From: Codonopsis lanceolata
Lineage: Eukaryota; Streptophyta; Magnoliopsida; Asterales; Campanulaceae
Direction of reading: 5' to 3'
Assembly (NCBI GenBank): GCA_013146195.2
Contig: CM028377.1
Span: 4,006,239 to 4,070,238 of the forward strand
DNA length: 64,000 bases
Position numbers and translations under genes: made by a program
Notes under the pieces: generated by a model
What the model was told of the DNA's origin: nothing
Seen by the model: only the letters and a program-made list of their open reading frames with translations
Database searches by the model: none
Shown here: positions 46,020-56,261 of the stretch, piece by piece
How the letters are laid out: each line of letters begins with the position of its first letter
Position numbering within the stretch: position 1 is the first letter of the stretch

Positions 46020-46037
46020 TGGTATCAGAGCAAGTCC
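46020..46037 (+). other. Element D primer binding site (tRNA-Met)
   Basis: TGGTATCAGAGCAAGTCC lies two bases after the LTR end. The first 12 bases match the initiator tRNA-Met site perfectly. Confidence 0.85.
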
Positions 46038-46065
46038 TTCGCGGATTCCTATTCGTGAAACGATC

Positions 46066-46865
46066 ATGGAGGACGAAGTACGACGTGAACGTGTAAATCG
46101 AAAACTACACCAACATTTGGAATGTGTGCTACACCAATCGGAGAAGATTCGAAGCCGAAGAAGTCTACAACAAGATTGTGAGACATGGTTGCCACACAAA
46201 AATGAGGTGAAGAAAGATGCCTTCTCAAAAGAGTTTTGAAGCTACAAAACATGTTCTATGGCTGCAAATTCAAAGGGTTTTTATGACTACAAACCAAGGT
46301 CAAACACCATCGTCTCTTCTTATACATTCAATTGCTATAAATGTGAAGGTAATAGTCACCTCTCATCTGAATGTCCCTTTGGAAGAGTATTGATGTTGGA
46401 AGATATTTATGGGTTAGAGTTGAAATTAGAAAAGGAAGAAAAAGAGAAGCGTGAAATGGAAGAACAAGAAAAACGTGAGAAGGAAGAAGAGGAAAACCTT
46501 TCCAAATAACAATGGGAAAGAGAAGAAGAAAAAATGCTTGCCAAAGAAAGATTGAAGGAGAAAAACTTGAAAAGGAGAAAGAAGAAAAACGTGAAAGGCT
46601 TAAAAGAGACAGAGATGAGAAGATGAAGATTGTTCGTGAGGAATTGAAGCCGACGCATGTTTACAAAGACCCATTTGACTTTGAAGTTCCAAATCCTTCT
46701 ACATCAAGGATTCAAAATTCAGAATTAAAGGTAATTTCTTTAGAAGTAAAGGCGAATGATTTTTTGCAAGGAAAACAGCCTAGGGACGAAGTTGTGGTCA
46801 AGTATTGGAGTTGCAACCACACAAACTTTATTATGACAAGGTATGTTGCTTCACCATTCAAATAA
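46066..46865 (+). pseudogene. gag: Element D gag-like protein with zinc knuckle and charged coiled coil
   Basis: A first frame from ATG 46066 (MEDEVRRERVNRKLHQHLE) stops after about 57 codons. The frame 46258-46509 holds a CCHC knuckle CYKCEGNSHLSSECP followed by a Glu/Lys/Arg-rich coiled-coil-like stretch (KLEKEEKEKREMEEQEKRE) and a stop at 46507-46509. The same charged character continues in the next frame to 46865. The capsid-like part of gag is missing or unrecognisable. No protease or RT follows. A nucleic-acid-binding knuckle plus a coiled coil could allow packaging with proteins from an autonomous relative; that is inference. Confidence 0.6.
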
Positions 46866-46997
46866 ATTGTTCAAGGGCAGATTTTTGTGATGATTTGCGT
46901 GGTCTGGAAGGAAAAATGAGTTGTCACATCAACTTGGGTTTCTTAGGGTTTTAAACCACCTTGGGAAAATGGATGGAAGTCATGGAGGATAAAACAA

Positions 46998-47618
46998 GTG
47001 GTCAGTCATATGAGTGTCATAGAAAATGAGAAAAATGGGGCTGGTCCAAATAAAGACCACGGAGTTGGGGCTGCCATAAGCCAAGAGGGATGTCTTCAAC
47101 AAGTGGTGAATGCCAAGGATGGAAAACGGTTCAGAATCGAGACCACATCACCTACACAAAAGGGCACGTTCAAAGGGGTTGGTATGTTCGCAAGGAGGGA
47201 AGGGAGCTCACGGTTTGGGGTTGCCTTGACACATGAGGGGAATTGCTTGAGAGATGTTGAGATCAATATAAGAAAAAACGACACTAGGGTAGTGGGTATA
47301 ACCTCTACAAAATTTCTGTTTGAAGACTTTGGGTTAAATCCCAAACAACTTATGTTATTAATGATGGAGGAAGGCGAATATTGGGCAGAAATCCTTATCA
47401 TGTTCGTGGGGTTCTTAGAAAGCAAAAGGGGAACAATTGAAGACCTAAGCTACACGGGTTTGATGACAAAAATGTTCCTCAAATTGGCAAGTTTAAGGGC
47501 CGAAACATTGGGTATTGAAGAATGTGGGAAGATCTTTCCAATCAAAATCAGAATGGTATGCCACAAGGAAAAAGTAGGTTTGCAATTGAGTTTGATCCTC
47601 TTGGTTACATTAGGATGA
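46998..47618 (+). pseudogene. Element D second reading frame, unknown
   Basis: A 206-codon plus frame begins MVSHMSVIENEKNGAGPN, with segments such as GVGMFARREGSS and SRFGVALTHEGN. A neighbouring frame reads FDDKNVPQIGKFKGRN and SRFAIEFDPLGYIRMTQEL and may be the original one. I do not recognise either. No catalytic motif of pol is present, and the right LTR begins 42 bp later. It is probably decayed gag-related or element-specific sequence. Confidence 0.35.
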
Positions 47619-47660
47619 CTCAAGAATTAAGGATAATTCTTATCTACGTGAAAAGGAGTC

Positions 47661-48643
47661 TGATGCGAAATTTTTGAAGAATTATCATATGTAGAAAGAT
47701 AAACAAATGACAAGTGTTGGATTTGATACTTCAAGTTTCAAAAGGGCTGTTTTGGAGGATCATTTTGGGGTGTTCAACAATATGTGAGCGGGATGTCCAA
47801 AAGAATTACAAGCATGCAAGTCTCATGCATGGAAAGGGCACGGGGGCATGGAATATCACAAAGAAGGCTGCCACGACCATTTGGTCTTTAAGGCCTATTT
47901 GGGAAGGTGGCACGACAACGATTGGCAAAGTGTTCCAAGACAACTTAGGACACTACAGGGAGGGCACGGTTAAAGACCCACATTGGGTTATTTTGAAGCA
48001 TATACGACATAGTCAGGTTAAGCAAGTGAAACCAAAACGAGTTAGGGCCTTACAAGAATGGCACGCATGGGCTGATTGAATTAGGGTTTCTCATGGGAGT
48101 GACTTTCACCACAAGCAATGTAAAGAAGGAGAGATGAAAGGAGGTAGTCGAACACTTCTCCAAAGGGGCGACCAAAGTGGAACCTTGGGTTAGGAGGATT
48201 CACATAATTAGGGTTTAGTTTATTTCCTAGTTAATTGCAAGTCCTTTAAGGAGTAGGGTTTAGTTAATTAGTTTTTTTTTAAAATTAGAATTGTAATCCC
48301 TTAAGGAAGTAGGATTTACTTTCATATTTTCTCTAGGATTTAGGATTATATTGATAAGTATAAATAGGCTTAACTTTCATTGTAATATGAGTTTATGTTT
48401 TATGAGAAAAGGTAATAGAAAAGAGTGAAGAAATTTGTTCAACTATTGTGTGTTATTTTCTTAGTGAATAGAAAGTAATTCACAAGAGATTTTTACGATA
48501 GGCGAGTGAAACCTAACTGGTGAACCCTCCATATCTACCAATTCCGCCCATCTATCTGTTTTGTTTAGTTGATTTTCGTTTTTATTCTTGCTACCTTAAT
48601 TGTTTCCGCGAATTAGTGAATGGAACTTGAATATTTCGTATCA
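47661..48643 (+). repeat. Element D right LTR
   Basis: TGATGCGAAAT..TTTCGTATCA, 983 bp, aligns with both segments of the left LTR with many differences. A frame shared by both LTRs encodes His/Trp-rich peptides such as KSHAWKGHG, YLGRWHDNDWQ and RVRALQEWHAW. Confidence 0.85.
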
Positions 48644-48732
48644 CAAGGCAATTCTCACTGGAGAAAAGCGAGGCAATTAAATAAGAGGTGGAAAAAATGC
48701 TTAAGGAAAACATTATTAAAGAAATCCATTAT
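48644..48732 (+). pseudogene. pol: Element E pol fragment just upstream of RT core
   Basis: The plus frame reads RQFSLEKSEAIK, a stop, then EVEKMLKENIIKEI, the conserved lead-in to Tat-type RT (usually before HYPSWLANVV). It is cut by element I at ATTAT and continues at 59532. Confidence 0.7.
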
Positions 48733-49618
48733 TGTAAGGGTAAAATAGGTCATGCCTATTTTTACTTGTTTCCCCTTTCATGGTCAAAACATCATATTTG
48801 TTAAGTTTGTGGTAATTTAGGATTTAATATCTTTTATTAGATTTAGTTGTGTTATATTTGGAATCACAATCTTTTATTAGATTATGATCCATCATTTTTG
48901 GAAACAAAATCTTGTTATAAATCATAGTCAATCCGTGAACCTTGACTCCTTTGTTATTTGGTAATAAATTCCATGGATTTGGTAAGTTGTTAGTATTTCC
49001 TTAATACTAATCTTTTTCCTTGTAGAAGATGGATTTTTCCGTGTGTGTAGGACTTCAATGCTATATATAAAGGAGCTGGGATACGGGTTATGTACAGAGC
49101 TTGAAGAGAGAGATACAAGCCAATAAGCTGTGAGCAGACTTTAAAAAATCCAGAAGTTGTTTCCAGTCCAGAAGTGCAGCAGTTTGTCTGAAGCTGTTGA
49201 TGTTATAATATCGGCAGTAACATTGAAGTTCTGGAATCTTTTTATGTCTTCCTGTTTCAGTTTTAGGAAGCTGTTTTTATTTCTTCCCACGTTTTGTCTA
49301 TTCTGTTTTATGTGGGGTTTTTGTTCTCCAAGACTTGTTGTCTTGTGAGAATATTTTTGTGAGTGATTTCACAATCGTTTTTTGTAAAACGATTATTCTT
49401 TTTAGTGAAAATCTTTGTTGCCTTGAGGCTAGGTCTACAAGTATAATCTTGTAGATTGTTTTGGTAATCTTTTGCATTCAGTTCATTGTTTGAATAGTTA
49501 GTCTTCCGCTATGTTTTGTTCATCTTTGACCATTGTGATTCCCATTGTAGCTACATTCACAGCTACATTGGAAATTGCATTGGTTTCTCTTGAGAATCCT
49601 AGCTATTGTGTTCTTTCA
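48733..49618 (+). repeat. Element I 5' LTR
   Basis: TGTAAGGGTAAAATAGG..TTCTTTCA. The TATA box CTATATATAAAGG is at 49061. A palindrome TGTAGCTACA lies at 49546-49555 with a partial copy CAGCTACATTGG just after it. Confidence 0.9.
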
Positions 49619-49620
49619 AT

Positions 49621-49638
49621 TGGTATCAGAGCCTTCTC
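49621..49638 (+). other. Element I primer binding site (tRNA-Met)
   Basis: TGGTATCAGAGCCTTCTC begins two bases after the LTR. Perfect 12-base initiator tRNA-Met match. Confidence 0.9.
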
Positions 49639-49675
49639 TTGACATCACTAAGAGTTGATTCTGGTCATAGCTGTG

Positions 49676-52432
49676 ATGGATTCTCAATATGAGAATGTCG
49701 TTCGTCCTCCTACTCTAACTAATGCAAATTATTCTATTTGGAAAGTCAAGATGAGCATCTTCATCAAATCGATTGATGAAAGAGCGTGGCTTGCTGTCCT
49801 GAATGGATGGAGTCCTCCTAAAACTACTGATTCTGATGGTGATATCAAGATCACCAAAGAATCTGAATGGTCTAATAAAGATAACAATACTGCGTCTTTT
49901 AATTCAAAAGCTTTGTCTGCTATATATAAAGCTTTAGATGCTAATACCTTTAGGGTGATTGCCAACTATGAATCTGCTAAAGATGTTTGGGAGGCCCTTC
50001 AGACCTTGTGTGAAGGACCTGCTAGTGTTCGTGCCTCTAAATTAAGATTGCTCACCACACAATTTGAAAATACCAGAATGCATGAGTCTGAAGATATTAT
50101 GTCATATTATGGTAGACTTTTTGACATGTCCAATTCTGTTATTGCTTTAGGAGATCCTATCACTAATGAACGTCTTGTCAGCAAGATGATGAGAACTTTG
50201 CCTGAAAGGTTTAATGTCAAAATATGTGCCATTGAGGAAGCACATGATATTGACAAGATGAGTTTTGAACGATTGGCTGGTATCCTTCAAAACTTTGAAT
50301 TGAACCTAAATGATCAAATCAAACAAAAAGGCAAAGGGGTGTCATCATCCACACCTATTGTGAAAAATATTGATATGCCTGCTCCTATTGATATCTCATC
50401 TGACTTGCTTGAAATTCAAAAAGATATTGATGAGTCTGATTTTGGAGAAGAATCTATAGCTCTTTTGACCACCAAATTTAGAAATTTTTTGAAAACTAAG
50501 AGTCAAAATAGAACTCCATCATCAAACTCCAAAAACAATTTTAAACCTGATTCTGGAAAATTTGCTCCCAAGGAAAATTCTTTCCAAACTCCAGAAAAGC
50601 CTTTCACAAACCCCTTTGCTTCAAAGTCTTCTTACAATGGTAAGAACATTGATTCAATTCAATGTAAAGAGTGTCAAGGGTATGGTCATTATGCTAACCA
50701 ATGTGCAAATACTTTAAGAAAAAAAGGTTTGAATTTTTCAGCAACTCTGAGTGATAGTGATGGAGAAGATCCAGGTGATCTTATCACTCTCACTGCTGTT
50801 TATGATTCTGAAACTGAAAGTGCAGGTTCTCCGTTCAATGCGACTTCCAATGTAGCTACATCCGAAGTCACATCAGAAGATGCAGTGAATAGAAACAGGG
50901 ATGATCTCTACTGTTTTAACTCCACAGTCCCAGATGATGGTGGAGATTCAGAGTCTGATTTGCTAGAAAGGTACAAGGAAATGTACAAGGATTGGGAGAA
51001 ACGAGCTCACCAAGTTACATTGCTTGGTAAGGCAAATGAGTTGTTGAAAAAGGCCAATGAAGATCAGAACGATTGCATTGTAAGGTTGGAAAGCTTGCTA
51101 AGCAAAAAGGATGTTGAGATCGAAGGGTTAAAGGAGCAGCTCATTCAAGCAAATGAAATCATTGCTAAATGGAATTCAAGCCAACAAAAAATGGATGAAA
51201 TGCTTAATTTAGGTAACTCATCCAAGGCAGGTATTGGTTTTGTACCAAAAGTATTTGTGAGAGAAGGAGAAGGCACATCTGAATCTAAACAGACTTCTCA
51301 GAATGTTCAAAACTCAGATTTCTTTGAAAAGCCAAAATCAAGAAAGAAAAACTTTGTTTGTCATTTTTTCCATAAGCCTGTTCATATACAACCTTTTTGT
51401 TTTGTGAAAAAGGCTATATATGAGGATGAAGTAAGGCAGGCTTTCTTGGTAAAAAATCAGATGCAACATCGAATGAAACAGCCAATGCAGCATCCAATGC
51501 AGCAACATTGGAAGTCACATTCGAAGTCACATCAGAAATCACATCCTCAGAAAAATCAACCTAAAAATTTTAAACAGATGTGGGTTCCCAAGGGCAGCAA
51601 TGACAAAGGCAAGTCCAAATACTGTGAACCTTTTGACATATGTCCTGGTGCGAAATTGTCCGATGATGAGATGTGTAATGTTACCTTCACTTCTTTACAA
51701 TCTCATATAACTGGGTCATGGTACTTTGATAGTGGATGTTCTAGATATATGACAGGGTCTATTGAGAACTTGAAGGACTATTATGTGAGCATCAATGGTG
51801 GTTCAGTGACATATAGAGGAGGTGCCAAGGGCAAGATAATTGGCAATGGCACTTTGAATGTTGAAGGTCTTCCAAATCTCACTAATGTTTATCATGTGGA
51901 AGGACTTAAAACAAACTTGATCAGTATAAGTCAATTATGTGATGATGACCTTCAGGTAAGATTTGACAAAAATTTCTGTGAAGTTTTTGATCAAACTAAC
52001 AAGTGTCTTCTGACAGGTACAAGGTCATCTGACAACTGTTATATGTTCAACATTAGCCAAACGTGTCAAAAAGCTAGTCTTGATATTACAGATCTTTGGC
52101 ATCAAAAACTTGGACATATGAGTTTTCCTAAGCTCCATGAGCTTGTGAAACATGATGCAGTAAAAGGGTTGCCAAACTTGGATAAGAATTATACTAAGGT
52201 ATGTGGTCCCTGTCAAAAAGGTAAGCAAACCAAGGCCTCTCATCTTCCTATATCTCAGTGTTCCACATCTAGGTGTCTAGAGATGATTCATACTGATCTC
52301 ATGGGTCCCATAGAGGTAGAAAGTTTAGGATGAAAAAGAAAAAAATACACTTTGTTTGTGGATGATTTTTTAGATACACTTGGGTAATATGAAAAATAAA
52401 CCGTTGAGGCATTTAAAATCTGGTACACCCGT
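49676..52432 (+). pseudogene. gag-pol: Element I gag-pol part 1: gag, protease, integrase N-terminus
   Basis: I chose ATG 49676 (MDSQYENVVRPP) over the one at 49655 because homologous gags start with this kind of sequence. The copia gag domain runs to about residue 210, followed by the zinc knuckle CKECQGYGHYANQC (about 335-348). A coiled-coil stretch of about 60 residues follows (KANELLKKANEDQND..). Protease has WYFDSGCSRYMTG (DSG active site), then the integrase finger region WHQKLGHMSFPKL..CGPCQKGK. The frame stops at TGA 52331-52333 after MGPIEVESLG. Two TAA codons in the same frame follow (52385, 52397), and conserved residues lie between them, so these are recent nonsense changes. Confidence 0.85.
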
Positions 52433-53434
52433 GTGATGAACTTGTATGATCTAAAGCTTATTAGAATTAGATCAGATCATGGCACGGAATATGAAAACTC
52501 ATCCTTTTCTAACTATTGTGCCTCTAATGGCATTTCTCATGAATTTTCTTCTCCCAAAATTACACAACAAAATGGAGTGGCGGAAAGAAAGAACAGGACA
52601 CTACAAGAGATGGCAAGGGTTATGTTGACCTCAAAAAAATTGGCAAAAAGGTTTTGGGACGAAGCCTTAAATACAGCCTGTCACATTGGGAACAGGGTTT
52701 TCTTGAGACCAGGTAGCACAATGACACCTTATGAAATCTTTTTAGGAAAGAAACCAACCTTAAAATATTTTCATGTTTTTGGTTGTGTGTGCTACCTTCT
52801 CAATGATAGAGATCAATTGTCTAAATTTGATTCTAAAAGTGACAAGTGTGTTTTCATGGGTTACTCAACTAATAGCCGTGCTTACAGAGTTTTTAATCTT
52901 AGGACTAAGACTATTATGGAATCTATGAACATTGTCTTTGATGATCTAACGGATCTTGGCCACAAAACTATTGAAGAAGATGTTTCAGGAATTCTTGATT
53001 TTGGAGATAACGATTCAGAACCAGCATCTGAATCCAGTGAACCAATAGCTGATCAAGCAGAATCTGCAGATTCAAGACGTACAGACGGTGTGATTCAGAA
53101 TGTGTCACCCAATGTGATTATGAATGTAGCTACATCGGAAGTCACATTGGACAGAAACTTGACAAAAGTTGAAACTGATTCAGAACAGGCAGATAATCAG
53201 TCCAGTTTGACTGATCAGGGATACGGCATACCAAGCAAAATTCAGAAAATACATCCCACTTCTCAGATCATAGGTAATGTTCAGGATGGTGTATCAAATA
53301 GAAGAAAAGGTAAGGTGGATTACAAAAAACTTGTTTGCATGTCTACTCTAGAATTTGAAGAAATCCATGCATCTTGTTTTGTATCCACCATTGAACCCAA
53401 AAATGTGCATGAAGTTCTCAAAGATGAATGTTAG
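52433..53434 (+). pseudogene. pol: Element I pol part 2: integrase core and linker
   Basis: Same frame as part 1. The integrase core has IRSDHGTEYENSS (second Asp) and SPKITQQNGVAERKNRTLQ (Glu). The first Asp is in HTDLMGP of part 1. The linker is rich in Ser/Glu/Asp and includes NVATSEVTLD. It ends at TAG 53432-53434 after KDEC, immediately before the conserved start of RT; a Trp codon is usual here, so TGG to TAG is likely. Confidence 0.85.
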
Positions 53435-54542
53435 ATAAATGTCATGCAAGAAGAACTTGACCAATTTACTAAAAACGAGGTTTGGTATCTTGTTCCTAGA
53501 CCCACTTCTGTAAATGTTATTGGAACAAAATGGATTTTCAAAACCAAAACAAATGAAGTGGGAGAAATAATAAGAAACAAAGCAAGACTTGTGGCTCAAG
53601 GGTATACACAGGTTGATGGGGTGGATTTTGATGAAACCTTTGCTCCTGTAGCCCGTATTGAGTCCATTCGTCTGCTTCTTGCCATTGCATGCTTTCTTGA
53701 TATAACTCTTCAACAAATGGATGTGAAGATTGTTTTCTTAAATGGCATCCTTGAAGAAGAAGTTTTTGTTGAGCAACCAAAAGGTTTTGAGGACCCCCAT
53801 AAACCCAGTCATGTGTTTAAGCTAAAAAAGGCCTTGTATGGTCTCAAACAAGCTCCTAGAGCTTGGTATGGGAGACTTACAAACCATCTTTTGAAAAGTG
53901 GGTTTAGAAGGGGAGAGGTGGACAAAACTCTTTTTATTCAAAATCAAGATAAACACATTTTGATAGCTCAAATTTATGTTGATGACATTGTGTTTGGGTC
54001 CACTTCCAAGTCCTTGGAAAAAGAGTTTGTTAATTGTATGACTTCCACTTTTGAGATGAGTATGGTTGGGGAGTTGACTTATTTTTTAGGAATTCAAATA
54101 AAACAACTACATGAAGGGATGTTCATATCTCAAGCCAAGTATGCTCTTAACTTGGTGAAGAAATTCAATCTTGAGAATGGAAAACAAAAGAAAACCCCTA
54201 TGGGTATATCCAATAAACTTAATAAAGATGAAAAATCTGAAAGTGTTGACCATACATTATATAGGAGCATGATTGGAAGTCTGTTGTATTTAACTGCCAC
54301 CTGTCCAGACATCATGTATAGTGTGTGCTTGTGTGCTAGGTATCAAGCAAACCCTAAAGTCTCCCACTTGAAAGCTGTAAAAAGAATAATTCTGTATGTT
54401 GGTGAGACTTGTGCAATGGGTTTATGGTACACAAAACACACTAACACCAATCTTGTTGGTTTTAGTGATGCTAATTGGGCTGGAAGTGTTGGTGATATGA
54501 GAAGCACCTCAGGTGGATGTTTTTATTTGGGAAACCAACTTG
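53435..54542 (+). pseudogene. pol: Element I pol part 3: reverse transcriptase
   Basis: Same frame as parts 1-2. Motifs in order: MQEELDQFTKNEVWYLVPRP, GTKWIFKTK, ARLVAQGYTQVDGVDF, QQMDVKIVFLNG, KKALYGLKQAPRAWY, the catalytic YVDDIVFGS and FLGIQI. At 54541-54542 an extra base (CAACTTG where CAACTT is expected) shifts the frame, so this ORF ends falsely at 54556. Confidence 0.85.
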
Positions 54543-54924
54543 ATTTCATGGTTTAGTAAAAAACAAAAATGTGTTGCCCTATCAACAGCTGAATCTGAGT
54601 ATATAGCTGCTGGTAGTGGGTGTACACAACTTTTATGGATGAATCAAATGATCAAGGATTATGGTTTACACAGCAATGTATTAACCATGTATTGTGACAA
54701 CACCAGTGCCATAAGTATAGCAAAAAATCCTGTTCAACACTCTAGAACTAAGCACATTGATATAAGATACCTTTTTATTAGAGACTTGGTTGAACAAGGC
54801 ATTGTTTGCATTGAACATGTGGGAACTGAAAATCAAGTGGCTGATATTTTCACTAAGAGTCTAGATTTTGAGAGATTTATAAATCTTAGAAATCTCTCGG
54901 TATGTGTGCCATGTGACCCCTCAC

Positions 54925-54930
<6 letters not shown>
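54543..54930 (+). pseudogene. pol: Element I pol part 4: RNase H
   Basis: After the frameshift, the plus-one frame continues with ISWFSKKQKCVALSTAESEY, AGSGCTQLLWMNQMI, YCDNTSAISIAKNPVQHSRTKH and RDLVEQGI, the standard copia RNase H. It ends shortly before a long (TA)n tract; the ORF running through the repeat to 55109 has a non-genuine Tyr-Ile tail. Confidence 0.85.

Positions 54931-54987
<57 letters not shown>
54930..54987. repeat. (TA)n microsatellite in element I
   Basis: A run of nearly 30 TA repeats just after the RNase H end, in the spacer before the third ORF. It produces artificial Tyr-Ile open frames on both strands. Confidence 0.95.
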
Positions 54988-54992
<5 letters not shown>

Positions 54993-56261
54993 TTAGGCAT
55001 CTTGCATTGTATTTTTAGGGGGCACACTAGTTTCATTCTTTATGTTTTAGTACCTTTGTTTGTTGACCTGGATATGCATTCAATATCTGTTGTGATTTTC
55101 TTGTTCTGATTCTCCTCACCATCTCCCTAAAAGACTTATTGAAATTGAAAAATCATAAGTCCACAAAGGAAAGAGCTACCTTTTGAAATTTTTGGGATGC
55201 TGCAATTTGTCAAAGTACTATGGAGCTTAGGCTCTCATGGGTTGATCTTGAGAAAATTGACTCCCTTTAATTGAAAAAGTGTGAAAGCTACCTAACGGAA
55301 AAGAGCTACCTATGTACAAGGTTGTGGCACCCTTCTTTTGGAATTATGAATCCTCGGATTACATGGGTTGATCAATAAGTAAAGTTGCTACCCTTGGTAA
55401 ATAGTGTGAAAGGTTCCTAGTGGCTTGTGTTGAATATGCTTGAAATAAAGTAAAGCTATTCTCCTAGGGAAATAAAGTACCTATGGTTTTATGTGAGTTA
55501 TGTGTTGATTTGGTGAACAAAAGATGAGATATTGTACATAAAATCACAAATTTGGCGAATGTATCTTCCAATGCAGCTACATTGGGAACTACATTCAAAT
55601 GATCTAGACATATCACATGTGTGTGACTGCATTGTTTCTCTTGTTTTTCAGCATGTGTTAAGCATATCTTCTAGGTCATATTTTGTGTTGATCTTATCAG
55701 CCCCTTGATGTTTTTGTTTCTATATCAGATTAGTGCAATCTGAATCCTAATGTTCTTCATGTTGTAATTTATGTGGTTGTCTAATCTGTGTGATGTTCAT
55801 GTGGCCCTGAATTGGTTTTTTGATTACTGTTTGACAAATTGGTGTTGCATCAATTTTGGTTAATTAAGTGTTGAGTATCCTCAAAATACTTGATTAATTT
55901 TGAAAAATTCAAATTTTAAAATTTTAAATTGGTTGTTACTTTCTCATCTTTAATCCTCCACCTATTTCTCATGACAATAAAAACATATTTTTATCTCTCA
56001 AATGTGATTGGTTAATATTTGATTTTTCATCCAAATTTGAATTTTGGTTAGTGGATTAGCCTTCTCCCATTCCATGTAATTAAGAGACTGACGGCTAATT
56101 CCCATTAGTGGTATATTAGTGTTAATCTTTCAGGAAAGGGGAAATTACCTCTCACAGAAACTTGCTCATCCTTCACAATCCGAAAGAGTGCACCTTGCAG
56201 ATCATCTTCTTCGAAATCCTTCTTCTATCACATATATTCTTGATTTTCTCCTCAATTATTC
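54988..56261 (+). other. Element I spacer between pol and the third ORF
   Basis: About 1.3 kb without coding motifs. It holds CAATGCAGCTACATTGGG (55570-55587), a variant of the element's palindromic motif, and repeated phrases such as 'gctacc' with 'gtgtgaaagctacc'. It may act as the 5' UTR of a subgenomic or spliced message for the third ORF; no splice site is certain. Confidence 0.4.

Larger units (their letters stand above)
7905..48643 (+). mobile_element. Element D: short gag-only LTR retrotransposon, split by element B
   Basis: Its left LTR is 7905-8434 plus 45572-46017 (976 bp after removing B and one TSD copy) and its right LTR is 47661-48643 (983 bp). The LTRs start TGATGTGAAAT or TGATGCGAAAT and end CGCATCA or CGTATCA. 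A tRNA-Met primer site follows the left LTR and a purine tract (AAAAGGAG, 47651-47658) precedes the right one. The internal region is only about 1.64 kb and encodes a gag-like zinc-knuckle protein but no protease, RT or integrase, which fits the TR-GAG class of non-autonomous elements. The flanks TAGGG (7900-7904) and CAAGG (48644-48648) do not match, so it is not a clean insertion. Confidence 0.8.

Noticed and set aside
54833..55109. ORFs with long Tyr-Ile runs on both strands after RNase H of element I
   Set aside because: They are translations of a (TA)n microsatellite. Only the part before 54930 is real RNase H.
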